From positions 1-64,000 of the forward strand of contig CAIUOG010000033.1 in NCBI GenBank assembly GCA_903900705.1: a stretch of 64,000 nucleotides of DNA, written 5' to 3'. The notes under the pieces were generated by a model. That model saw nothing but the letters and a program-made list of their open reading frames with translations, was not told the DNA's origin and searched no databases. Source of the DNA: an uncultured Acidobacteriia bacterium (lineage in GTDB: Bacteria; Acidobacteriota; Terriglobia; Bryobacterales; Bryobacteraceae). How positions within the stretch are numbered: position 1 is the stretch's first letter; each line of letters begins with the position of its first letter. The position numbers and the translations under genes were made by a program. This document shows, in pieces, positions 53,389 to 61,497 of this stretch.

Positions 53389-54990
53389 TCAGCGTATCCT
53401 TGGCGTGGCGTCGAAAATGCGGTTGTAATTATTGAAGCTAAGAGGGGACACCGAGAGCGTTGTGTAACCGCTGATCGCCACCTGCGGAATGTCCGGGGAG
53501 GCGTTGTAGATGGTCGGAAGGCTGATTCCGAAGCCCTTGCGTGTGTAGTCGGTAATGAAGGTCTTATTCGGGATCACGTCGCCCTGCTCGATAATCACGT
53601 TGCCGGTGTAAGTAAACTGCGCGACGTTGATGAGAGTGGGAGCGAAGACGTGGTTCCACTGAATCCCGAGGTTGACGCCGGGGACGTTGCGGTAGTACTC
53701 AATCAGATTCGTGGTATTTTCCAGCTGATTGTAGTGATCGTGCGCCCAGTGGAAGTTCAGCTGGTTGGTCTCATTGAGGTTGTAGTCCAGCTTGACGATT
53801 TCCTGGTGAACGTTGGTTGGCGTGGTTTCGTTGAAGGAATAAGTCGCGGTGCCCTGGTTGGCAGCCGGATAGATATTGATCAGCTTCTGCATGTCCGGAT
53901 TGATCAGACTGGCCGGAATGGTGTTGTTCGGATAAGGCGTCTGGGTCAGCGGGTCACGCACTGTGGCGGTGCCGAAGTTACCGCTCTTGAGAGTGGCATT
54001 GGGAACTGTCCAGGTGGTGGTTGCCCCCTGGCGCAGGAACTTCAGATCTTCGGCGACAAAGAAGAAGAGCTTGTCGCGATTCCGGTTAAACTTCGTGCGC
54101 GGGAGCAGCACCGGTCCACCAATATTCGCGCCGAAGTTGTTCCAGCGCAGCTTGGGCTTACCGACCGCGGCCGCATTGTAAGTGTTGGCGGCCAGACTGT
54201 CATTTCGCCAATACTCATACATCTTGCCGTGGAAGGCCTTGGTGCCGCTGCGGATGGAGATATTCACGACGGCGCCGGAACTGGTGCCGGACTCCGCGCT
54301 GAAATTGCTGGTGAGCACACGGAACTCACCAATGGCATCGGGATTCACATTGACGAAGTTGTTGCCGCCGCCACCGTTGTCTTTGTTGTCGCCGCCGTCG
54401 AGATTCCAGGTTGTGGTGTCGGTGCGTCCGCCGTTAATCGACTGGCCGCTGTTATTCACGCCATAGCCACCAAAGAGGCCGAAGCCACTGGTGTAAGTGG
54501 TGGAGACGCCGGGGAGCAGTGCCAGCAATTCGGGGAAATTGCGCCCATTGAGCTGCAGTTCGCTGGCCTGTTCGCCGGTGACGGTGAAACCCAGCTCACC
54601 GGTGGTGGTTTCGACGACGATCGCGTCCGCCTGCACAGTCAGCACTTCGGCCTGGCTCCCGACCTGAAGAGTACAGTTCACTTCGATACTGATGTTTGTA
54701 TTGAGCGCGTTATCGGCAATAATTTCCTTCTTAAAGCCCGGTGACTCGCAGGTGACGTTGTATTTGCCGGTGGGCAGGTTGGGGACGACATACTCCCCGG
54801 ATTCATTGGTTTTCGCGACACGGGTGAGACCGGTGTCTTTATCCAGCACCGTGACGCTGACGTTGTGGATGGCGGCGCCCGTGGCGTCGACGGCGCGTCC
54901 CGCGATCTGCTGATTGAGGCTGGACTGAGCCAGCATGCCGGCAGGCATGGCGGCGGCCAGAAACAGCAAAGCGTAGCTGATTCGATTCAT
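53389..54990 (-). CDS. TonB-dependent receptor, N-terminal fragment (signal, CarboxypepD_reg, plug, first strands)
   Basis: The fragment of about 533 residues starts MNRISYALLFLAAAMPAGMLAQ. A carboxypeptidase-regulatory-like domain is at about 25-105 (QQIAGRAVDATGAAIHNVSVTVLDKDTG) and a plug domain follows (TVTGEQASELQLNGRNFPELLALLPG). Barrel strands continue to the frameshift (LNFHWAHDHYNQLENT). Alone it could not form a complete outer-membrane barrel. Confidence 0.85.
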   Translation of the reverse strand: MNRISYALLFLAAAMPAGMLAQSSLNQQIAGRAVDATGAAIHNVSVTVLDKDTGLTRVAKTNESGEYVVPNLPTGKYNVTCESPGFKKEIIADNALNTNISIEVNCTLQVGSQAEVLTVQADAIVVETTTGELGFTVTGEQASELQLNGRNFPELLALLPGVSTTYTSGFGLFGGYGVNNSGQSINGGRTDTTTWNLDGGDNKDNGGGGNNFVNVNPDAIGEFRVLTSNFSAESGTSSGAVVNISIRSGTKAFHGKMYEYWRNDSLAANTYNAAAVGKPKLRWNNFGANIGGPVLLPRTKFNRNRDKLFFFVAEDLKFLRQGATTTWTVPNATLKSGNFGTATVRDPLTQTPYPNNTIPASLINPDMQKLINIYPAANQGTATYSFNETTPTNVHQEIVKLDYNLNETNQLNFHWAHDHYNQLENTTNLIEYYRNVPGVNLGIQWNHVFAPTLINVAQFTYTGNVIIEQGDVIPNKTFITDYTRKGFGISLPTIYNASPDIPQVAISGYTTLSVSPLSFNNYNRIFDATPRIR

Positions 54991-55078
54991 TTGTGCTCCC
55001 CTGAAAGAGAAACGATCCCTAAACGTTAACTCTGCCTGAAGAGTATATATCAGGACGGAAATGAATGGGGGCTGGAAT

Positions 55079-55130
55079 GAAAAAAAGCGTCGCCTCACGC
55101 AGCTGGAGTCTCAACTGCGCGAGGCGACGC
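55079..55130 (-). terminator. strong intrinsic terminator of the peptide-methyltransferase operon
   Basis: On the minus strand GCGTCGCCTC pairs with GAGGCGACGC (10 bp). A further 5-bp inner stem follows one mismatch, the loop is 12 nt, and the hairpin is directly followed by a run of seven T. It ends the transcript coming from 56880. Confidence 0.85.
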
Positions 55131-55157
55131 AGGAATCCCTGATCGATTTGAGGGGCG

Positions 55158-55451
55158 TTAGTGCAGTCCGCCGCCGTCAAAGGCATTGCAGAGTTCGCGC
55201 AGACTTTGCAACTCGCGTTCGTCGGGATTCCAGCGGTAGGCGTGCGTCTCGCAATGAAAAACGGGCGAGCGGGTATCCAGTAACTCGCGCAGTTCCGCCA
55301 CAGTCCATTGCTGCCCCAGCAGATGACGTCCGTCCGGACAGACCACGTCCCGGACAATCAGACGTTCGGCGCGGTAGCCCTCAGCGCCCGGCGCGGGAGC
55401 GCCAAAACAGGTCTTAAAACAATCCAGACACTTTTCCACCAGAATGGTCAT
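55158..55451 (-). CDS. Cys-rich small protein in the peptide-methyltransferase operon
   Basis: I do not recognise this 97-residue protein. It has an N-terminal CLDCFKTC cluster (CxxCxxxC) and three further Cys (in RDVVCPDGRHL, VFHCETHAY and LRELCNAF), plus several His, which suggests metal or Fe-S binding. No signal peptide or membrane segment is visible. It lies 44 nt after the methyltransferase stop on the same strand and before the intrinsic terminator, so it belongs to the same transcript. Roles as an electron carrier, a metal chaperone or a peptide-processing accessory are all open. Confidence 0.65.
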   Translation of the reverse strand: MTILVEKCLDCFKTCFGAPAPGAEGYRAERLIVRDVVCPDGRHLLGQQWTVAELRELLDTRSPVFHCETHAYRWNPDERELQSLRELCNAFDGGGLH

Positions 55452-55495
55452 ACTGCTCTCTCCTCTTTGGAGGATGAAGCAATTCGCCTGCCGTT

Positions 55496-56755
55496 TTACC
55501 GCCTGACAGCACTGCCCCAGGGAAGCACACGCCAGGGAATGGCCTGTGCGCTGTTTTCAATGGCGGAATTCAGGGGGCCGACATCAGCGAATTCGTCCCC
55601 GACTGGCAGGATGATACGGGCGGCGGCAAGTACGAGGGCGTTCGCCAGAAGGTCGCGCGGGTCTGTTTCCGGAGTGAGCAGGTGGGACAGAATCCGGGGA
55701 CCGCCGTCGAGCGCGGCAACAATGCTCCGGGCGGATGGATTGTCGAAACGCAGCTTGCCGGCGGGAGTCTGAACGACGTATTCCACGTTCCGGGAGTCTT
55801 TGGCGAGAGCGTAGCAGCGTGACAGCAGCGCCTCGCGGCGGCGGTCCGAATCGGCGGTCTGGCCATCGCGAATATAGACATCCTGGCGAAAGAACTGATC
55901 GAGAAAGAAATCGCGGGCAAACTCACGGGCATCCTGATCTTCGATGCCGGCGAGAACGTCGCGGGCCGCTTTCCGCAGGACGAAGGAATCGTAATTCTGC
56001 AGCAGGTTGGCCGTTCCCGCGGAGGCAAGCCCGATGGAGCGCATATCGGCCCGCACTTCGGTGACGCAGAGGGGATCCCAACTGCCACCCATCAGTTCGT
56101 GCGCCAGATAGGCCGGGGGGAGTTCCGGACGACTCATCAGAGCAGCCGCCATAGGGCTGGCGGTGAGGGCTGGCGCTTTGAGTTCCGTCATCGCGCGCGC
56201 GACTCGGAGGGCGGCGAGAGCCCGGGTCTGGCTGTCACCCGGCAGGCTGTTTCCAATGGCGCGAACGAGGCGCTGCAGCGGCAGGTCCGCGGCGCGCCCG
56301 GGCATGGCGTTGTAGCTGACAAAGACCAAACCACCGGGCTTGAGATGGCGATTTACGAAGCGCAGCCACGACTGGCGGACGGGCGGACTGACCCAGGAGT
56401 AGACGCCGTGGGAGACGATGTAGTCAAAAGAGGGGAGGTTGAGGTTGCAGGCGGAGTCGAAATCAGCGCAGTGCAGGGTCAGATTCTGAAGACCGGCATC
56501 ATCCCGAAGTCGACCTGCCGCTGCTATGTGGGCAGGAAGGATGTCTATGCCGTAAAATTTGCCGCGCGGATGAGTCGCGGCCAGCGCAATCGGCGTCAAG
56601 GCGAGGCCACAGCCAAGATCGCACCAGTTGAAGGTATCACTTCGATCCGGCGGAACAAAACCCGAAACCAGCGCCGCGTGGTCCAGCCACGCGGGCGCCA
56701 GTTCCGCGATATAGCTCCAGACGTAGGGGACGTCAGAGACGTAGCCGTCTGTCAA
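55496..56755 (-). CDS. SAM methyltransferase with C-terminal methyltransferase-regulatory domain
   Basis: The 419-residue protein has a class I methyltransferase domain (residues of about 20-200), with motif I WCDLGCGLALTPIALA, the acidic residue in FYGIDILPAHI and post-motif LKPGGLVFVSYNAMPG. A C-terminal domain of the MethyTransf_Reg type contains FFLDQFFRQDVYIRDG. The target of such proteins is generally unknown. It starts at TTG overlapping the stop of the 42-codon peptide gene (TTGA), so synthesis is coupled to the peptide. That makes the peptide or a related molecule a candidate substrate, which is inference. Confidence 0.85.
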   Translation of the reverse strand: MTDGYVSDVPYVWSYIAELAPAWLDHAALVSGFVPPDRSDTFNWCDLGCGLALTPIALAATHPRGKFYGIDILPAHIAAAGRLRDDAGLQNLTLHCADFDSACNLNLPSFDYIVSHGVYSWVSPPVRQSWLRFVNRHLKPGGLVFVSYNAMPGRAADLPLQRLVRAIGNSLPGDSQTRALAALRVARAMTELKAPALTASPMAAALMSRPELPPAYLAHELMGGSWDPLCVTEVRADMRSIGLASAGTANLLQNYDSFVLRKAARDVLAGIEDQDAREFARDFFLDQFFRQDVYIRDGQTADSDRRREALLSRCYALAKDSRNVEYVVQTPAGKLRFDNPSARSIVAALDGGPRILSHLLTPETDPRDLLANALVLAAARIILPVGDEFADVGPLNSAIENSAQAIPWRVLPWGSAVRR

Positions 56756-56880
56756 ATCTTCAGCTTCAGGAAGCCGCCGGCCACACGTTCCGTGTCTTCT
56801 TCCGTCAGCTCAATGCTCTGCGGCTCGACCGGCTGGGTGAGTTCGTCGGCATTCGGCGCAGGCTTGGTGGGTTCAGTCAT
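56752..56880 (-). CDS. 42-residue peptide with double-glycine-type leader (RiPP-precursor-like)
   Basis: This ORF is absent from the supplied track because of its length; I translated it by hand. The product starts MTEPTKPAPNADELTQPVEP, a Pro/acid-rich stretch, then IELTEEDTERVAGG, then FLKLKI. The segment ELTEEDTERVAGG matches the L-[ST]-x-E-[DE]-L-x-x-[VI]-x-G-G pattern of leaders cut after Gly-Gly by C39-type peptidases. That would leave only a six-residue core. AAAGGAAT lies 9 nt before the ATG. Its stop overlaps the methyltransferase start (TTGA), and an intrinsic terminator closes the three-gene unit. No peptidase/exporter is in the window. It could instead be a remnant of a longer leader-bearing protein. 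Confidence 0.65.
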   Translation of the reverse strand: MTEPTKPAPNADELTQPVEPQSIELTEEDTERVAGGFLKLKI

Positions 56881-56996
56881 TTTATTAATTCCTTTCTGTG
56901 GCCGCGCGCAATGGCGCGGTTATGAATGTAGTGTATGACGACGGTAAAACGTTGCAGCGGACGAAAACGGGCCAGCCTGATAGTTTGGTTGCTTGT

Positions 56997-59141
56997 ATGA
57001 GAGCGAACCGACGAGAGTTCCTGGCGGCAATGGCGGCATCCACTCAGCTTGTCCGAGGCGCGGAGCCCGAGGGGGACTGGTATTCCCGTCCGATGCGCTG
57101 GTTCCAACTGGCCTTTGTGGAAGACGACCCCGGCCGCTATAGTCCGACCTTCTGGCTGGATTACTTCAAGCGGATTCACGCTGATGCGGCGTGCCTGTCC
57201 GCGGGTGGCTGCGTGGCGTTTTATCCCACTGAAATCCCGCTGCACTATAAGAGCCGTTTTCTGGGCAACTCCGACCCCTTCGGGGAGATGGTCGCAGGCT
57301 GCCGCAAGCTGGGCATGAACGTGATTGCGCGGACCGATCCGCACGCGGCGCATCAGGACGTTTACGAGGCGCATCCCGCATGGATAGCGGTGGATGCCGA
57401 AGGGAAGAAACGGCGTCACTGGGCCGACCCATCCCTGTGGGTGACCTGTGCTCTGGGGCCTTATAACTTCGGCTTCATGACGGACGTGACCATCGAAATT
57501 GTCAGGAAGTACAAGGTGGATGGCGTGTTCAGCAATCGCTGGGCGGGCTCCGGGATGTGTTACTGCGAAAGCTGCCGGTACCTGTTCCATGAATACTGCG
57601 GCAAGGATCTGCCGCGCACAGCGAACCCGCTCGATCCGGCGCGGCGGCAATACATTGTGTGGCGTGAACAGCGCCTGTTCGATTTATGGCGGCTTTGGGA
57701 TACCGAAATCCGCAAGGTGAATCCGAACGCGGCTTTTCTTGCCAACGCGGGTGGTGGCGCGCTGAGCGATCTCGACATGAAAACCATTGGCACGCTGGCG
57801 CCCACGCTCTTTGCCGACCGGCAGGCCCGGCACGGTCTGATGCCCCCGTGGGCTAACGGGAAGAACGGCAAAGAGTACGCAGCCACCATGGAGAATAAGC
57901 CCATCGGCGGGATTGTCAGCGTGGGCGTGGAAGAAGCTTATCGCTGGAAGGATTCGGTGCAGAGCGGCGATGAGATTCGCCTGTGGCTGGCGGATGGCGC
58001 GGCCCACAACCTGCGCCCGTGGATCACAAAATTCAATGCGAAGCCGATTGACCGGCGCTGGCTGCCGGTGGTGGAGGAATTCTATAACTGGCACTACCGC
58101 AATGAGCAATACCTGCGGAATGAGAAGTCCCTGGCTGAAACCGCGATGGTCTATTCACAGCAGACGGCGGCTTATTACGGCCCAAAGGTGGAAGACCATG
58201 CGCTGGGTTACTATCAGGCGCTGGTGGAAGGCCGGGTGCCGTTCGACATGGCGCATGACCTGCTGCTCGATGAGGAGCACATCGGCCGCTACCGCACGCT
58301 GATTCTGCCCAACCTGGCGGCGCTGAGCGACCGGCAATGCAGTCAGATCACGGAGTTCGTGCGCAATGGCGGCGGAGTGGTGGCGACGCATGAGACCTCG
58401 CTTTATGACGAATGGGGAGTGAAGCGGAAGGATTTCGGGCTGGCGGAATTATTCGGCGCATCGTTCGAAGGGAAGATCGACACTCAACTGCACAATTCCT
58501 ATCTCACGATTGAGGAAGCCGCAGGAAAACAGCACCCGCTGACGAAGGGCCTGGAAAATGCCACCCGCATCATCAACGGCGTGAACTGGGTACATGTGAA
58601 GGCGACGCGACCGCTGGCAGCGAACCCGGTGACGCTGGTGCCTTCTTACCCGGACCTTCCCATGGAAGAGGTCTTCATGCGGACGCCGCATTCGGACATT
58701 CCCGGCGTCTATGCGCGCGAGTTCGGCAAGGGCCGCGTGGTGTATTTTCCGTTCGACCTGGACCGAACGTTTTGGGACGTTCTTGCGCCGGATCACGGTC
58801 TGCTGCTGCGCAATGCCGTGGCCTGGGTCAATCGCGTGGAGCAACCGCTGACGGTGACCGGCAAGGGCATGCTGGATGTGTCTCTCTGGCAGCAGAAGGG
58901 TTCCATTACGGCCCACCTGGTGAACCTGACTAATCCCATGATGATGAAGGGCCCGGTACGCGAACTGATCCCATCGCCGCCGCAAAAAGTTCGCGTGCGG
59001 GTGCCAAAAGGCAGACAGGTGAAAGCCGTACATTTTCTGGTGAGCAGGGCGATTCCCCGGCATCAGACAGCGAACGGCTTCCTCGAAGTGGACGTGCCGG
59101 CAATCGAACTGCACGAGGCAGTGGCGATCGACCTGGCCTGA
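56997..59141 (+). CDS. Tat-exported glycosidase-like protein (GH42-like with trimerisation-type domain)
   Basis: The 714-residue protein is started at MRANRREFLAAMAAS, a twin-arginine signal; the track adds 33 unlikely residues. The N-terminal two-thirds looks like a TIM barrel (FWLDYFKRIHADAACLSAGG, KYKVDGVFSNRWAG, with a CYCESC motif). A beta-galactosidase trimerisation-like glutamine-amidotransferase-fold domain covers about residues 440-640 (YRTLILPNLAALSDRQCSQITEFVRNGGGVVATHETS). The substrate is unknown, and catalytic acids cannot be fixed by eye. It is divergent from the peptide operon and convergent with the SelA-like gene one base away. Confidence 0.82.
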   Translation: MRANRREFLAAMAASTQLVRGAEPEGDWYSRPMRWFQLAFVEDDPGRYSPTFWLDYFKRIHADAACLSAGGCVAFYPTEIPLHYKSRFLGNSDPFGEMVAGCRKLGMNVIARTDPHAAHQDVYEAHPAWIAVDAEGKKRRHWADPSLWVTCALGPYNFGFMTDVTIEIVRKYKVDGVFSNRWAGSGMCYCESCRYLFHEYCGKDLPRTANPLDPARRQYIVWREQRLFDLWRLWDTEIRKVNPNAAFLANAGGGALSDLDMKTIGTLAPTLFADRQARHGLMPPWANGKNGKEYAATMENKPIGGIVSVGVEEAYRWKDSVQSGDEIRLWLADGAAHNLRPWITKFNAKPIDRRWLPVVEEFYNWHYRNEQYLRNEKSLAETAMVYSQQTAAYYGPKVEDHALGYYQALVEGRVPFDMAHDLLLDEEHIGRYRTLILPNLAALSDRQCSQITEFVRNGGGVVATHETSLYDEWGVKRKDFGLAELFGASFEGKIDTQLHNSYLTIEEAAGKQHPLTKGLENATRIINGVNWVHVKATRPLAANPVTLVPSYPDLPMEEVFMRTPHSDIPGVYAREFGKGRVVYFPFDLDRTFWDVLAPDHGLLLRNAVAWVNRVEQPLTVTGKGMLDVSLWQQKGSITAHLVNLTNPMMMKGPVRELIPSPPQKVRVRVPKGRQVKAVHFLVSRAIPRHQTANGFLEVDVPAIELHEAVAIDLA

Positions 59142-59142
59142 G

Positions 59143-60714
59143 TTATGCCCTTGTCGCGACGAACTCGGCTTTGCCGTATTCGGCGAGGGTGACGGTGCCT
59201 TTGATGGTGTTGCCTTCGGCCGTACCGGTGAAGTTGAAGCTCAGGGACGTGCCCTGAATCTTCTGAGAACTCCGAATGGTGACGGTTTTACCTTCCACCG
59301 CACCCGTAAGATTGCCGGCGATGGTGTCGCCGCGGTGCATGCCGTAGAGCTTGCCGTCCGGGTTCTGGCCGAGCGTGAAGCCATGCGTGGCGGCGCCGGA
59401 GAGGAACTTAAGCGCCACGGTCCAGGTACCGGTCACGTTGGCATCCGGCGCGGGGATCACCGGGGTATCGAACTTTGGAGGATTGGCGAGGATCTTATGA
59501 ATGGCCTCGGCCGCGATCTTGTAATCACCGGGCTGCATCATGTAGGGCATGATGCGGATATTGGTGGGGCGTGACATGTCGCGCCGGTTGCCGCTGGAAC
59601 CGGCGATCACGATGCGCGGCGTGCCATTGAGCAGCAGAGCTTCCACTTCCGGGCCCGTGATGCCGAGTTTTTTCGGATCCCAGTTGAGTTGCAGCACGGG
59701 GGCATGGTTGGAGAGATCTTCGGGCTGGTGGATTTCCTTCGTCACTCCGGGCACCTTCATGGCTTCGGTGGAAATGTGATCGAGCCAGGATTCCCATTCC
59801 TTCCACTCCGCGTCATGGTCGCGCTTCACCCACATTTCGACGGCCGCCAGCATCCCCATGATTTCTTCCTTGCCCACCTTCATGGAGCGCCCGAAAGCAT
59901 GGTGCGGGGCGCTGCATACCCAGGCGGTCTGTAAAAGGTCCTTCTGGCCGAGCAGCAGGCCGGCGGCCTGCGGTCCACGCAGACACTTGCCGCCGCTGTA
60001 GGCAACCATGGTGGCGCCATTCTTCAGGTGGATATTGGGGATTTTGAGTTCTTCCGCGGCCGCGTCGATGATGACCGGGATGTTGTGCTTCTTCGCGATG
60101 GCACAGGCGTTGGGGATGGAAAGCTCGCCCTTCTCCGCAGCCGGTCCGGACATGATCATCACCATGGCGGTTTTCTTGTTGATGGCGGCTTCGAACTCGG
60201 CGGCGGTTTCAACTTCGATCATCTTCACGCCGGTCATGCGGACCGCGTGGTCATAGACGTTACGCGCGTATCGGGGGACGATCACCTCGTTCTTCATGCC
60301 CGTGAGGTCCGGCATGCGCTGCATCTTTTCGGGGTCGCCACCGGTGATACAAGCCGCGGTGGCGTGGGCCAGCGCGGCGGCGCAACCGTTGGTCACGATG
60401 CCCCATTCCGCCTGGGTGAGTTCGGCGAGGCGCTTGCCGACCGCTTCCATCAGTTCGTCCATGTGGACGTAGGAATGGGAGGCCAGTTCCATGGCTTTTT
60501 TCACTTCCGGCAGCGACTGCGAGCCGGTGATGATGGTGAATGTACCCCGGCAGTTGACGATCGGTTTCACACCGATGGATTCGTAGAGGTGGTTCGGGCT
60601 CAGTTCGAGCGGCGCGGCGACGGCGGGCACATCCGGCAGTGCCAGGGCTTCGGCGGCGGCGATGGCAGCGGTGGTGCGGAAAAGACTCCGGCGGGTCAGT
60701 TTCGAACGGGACAT
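59143..60714 (-). CDS. Tat-exported SelA-like PLP-dependent enzyme with C-terminal beta domain
   Basis: The 523-residue protein has a Tat signal (SKLTRRSLFRTTAAIAAAEALA). A fold-type I PLP domain of the selenocysteine synthase/D-glucosaminate-lyase type follows (GIVTNGCAAALAHATAACITGG; PLP Lys in VAYSGGKCLRGPQAAG). An additional C-terminal beta-rich domain of about 95 residues ends TLAEYGKAEFVATRA. SelA proper acts on tRNA in the cytosol, so a Tat-exported homologue must do something else, perhaps amino-sugar or amino-acid lyase chemistry. Confidence 0.85.
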   Translation of the reverse strand: MSRSKLTRRSLFRTTAAIAAAEALALPDVPAVAAPLELSPNHLYESIGVKPIVNCRGTFTIITGSQSLPEVKKAMELASHSYVHMDELMEAVGKRLAELTQAEWGIVTNGCAAALAHATAACITGGDPEKMQRMPDLTGMKNEVIVPRYARNVYDHAVRMTGVKMIEVETAAEFEAAINKKTAMVMIMSGPAAEKGELSIPNACAIAKKHNIPVIIDAAAEELKIPNIHLKNGATMVAYSGGKCLRGPQAAGLLLGQKDLLQTAWVCSAPHHAFGRSMKVGKEEIMGMLAAVEMWVKRDHDAEWKEWESWLDHISTEAMKVPGVTKEIHQPEDLSNHAPVLQLNWDPKKLGITGPEVEALLLNGTPRIVIAGSSGNRRDMSRPTNIRIMPYMMQPGDYKIAAEAIHKILANPPKFDTPVIPAPDANVTGTWTVALKFLSGAATHGFTLGQNPDGKLYGMHRGDTIAGNLTGAVEGKTVTIRSSQKIQGTSLSFNFTGTAEGNTIKGTVTLAEYGKAEFVATRA

Positions 60715-60771
60715 GAATACCTCTCATGTCGATGCTATGACTTTTTGACGAGGTTGGTCAATTCCGGGGCG

Positions 60772-61485
60772 CTAATCCGCAATAATCAGTTCGCCCGGCA
60801 GAATCGGGCGGGTACGGGGCAGCAAGCCGAGTGAAGAGCAAATCCCCAGCGCCACCAGTGCCGCCACATAGACCACCAGCTTGATGACGTCCGCCGTGTG
60901 GGTGCGCGGCAGCAACTTCCACAGAATCATGAGCAGCGTCTGTGCAAGCGTGACAGCCCACACCGAACCATAGAAATACCGGCGTTCCGTGCCTTCCCCC
61001 TGCGTGGAGCGGCGCACGCGGGGCAGAATCCCCAGCGCCCCCAGCAGCACCATCGTGCCGTAGAGCGGGAAGTAGGCGTAGTGGTAGATCTGTTTGAGAT
61101 ACCAGCCGCCGGTGACTACTGCCACAACCAGACCGGCCAGGTTGAGGGTGGCGAACGTGACCACATCGGCCCAGGCGAACGTGTAGCAGACCTTGCGGTA
61201 CAGCGGGTTCGGGCGGTCTTCGGTGAACTTCAGGATGTAGGGCTTTGGTTCCACCCCGGGCAACTGCGCGTAGAGCGCGGCGATGCCGGTGCCGAGCATG
61301 ACGGCTGCGAGCCAGGCCATATTGCCGGGCCCGGGGCCCTTGGCGAACAGATCGAACGTGAGGGGACCGGGAGCGAGAAAAAACACCCAGATCCAGAGCG
61401 GCCAGTGCAGGACCCTGTAGTAGCCCTTGTTGCGCTGGCGCATTTTCTTTTTGTCAGCGTATTCGACACGAACGGGGGTCAACAT
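60772..61485 (-). CDS. integral membrane protein of unknown function
   Basis: The 237-residue protein has about six hydrophobic segments (LHWPLWIWVFFLAPGPLTF, MAWLAAVMLGTGIAALYAQL, TLNLAGLVVAVVTGGWYL, LYGTMVLLGALGILP). A basic N-terminus and a short Arg-rich cytoplasmic loop are visible. I do not recognise the family. It sits 12 nt after the DUF6807 gene and 57 nt before the SelA-like gene, on the same strand. Confidence 0.75.
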   Translation of the reverse strand: MLTPVRVEYADKKKMRQRNKGYYRVLHWPLWIWVFFLAPGPLTFDLFAKGPGPGNMAWLAAVMLGTGIAALYAQLPGVEPKPYILKFTEDRPNPLYRKVCYTFAWADVVTFATLNLAGLVVAVVTGGWYLKQIYHYAYFPLYGTMVLLGALGILPRVRRSTQGEGTERRYFYGSVWAVTLAQTLLMILWKLLPRTHTADVIKLVVYVAALVALGICSSLGLLPRTRPILPGELIIAD

Positions 61486-61497
61486 CTCCTGTATAGA

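Larger units (their letters stand above)
51638..54990 (-). pseudogene. Oar-like TonB-dependent receptor gene interrupted by a one-base frameshift
   Basis: Two ORFs of different frame together encode one receptor. The first ends ...NRIFDATPRIR-stop, and the second resumes within LTKIIGNHTVKLGALFMRS. Adding one A at 53400/53401 (CCAAGG to CCAAAGG on the minus strand) would read ...FDATPKDTLTKIIGNHTVK. The start-to-stop span is 3353 nt, one base short of a multiple of three, which would give 1117 residues, a normal Oar-like size. The cause could be a true mutation, phase variation or an assembly error. The start ATG at 54990 follows AGGGGAG and begins a signal peptide. Confidence 0.85.
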
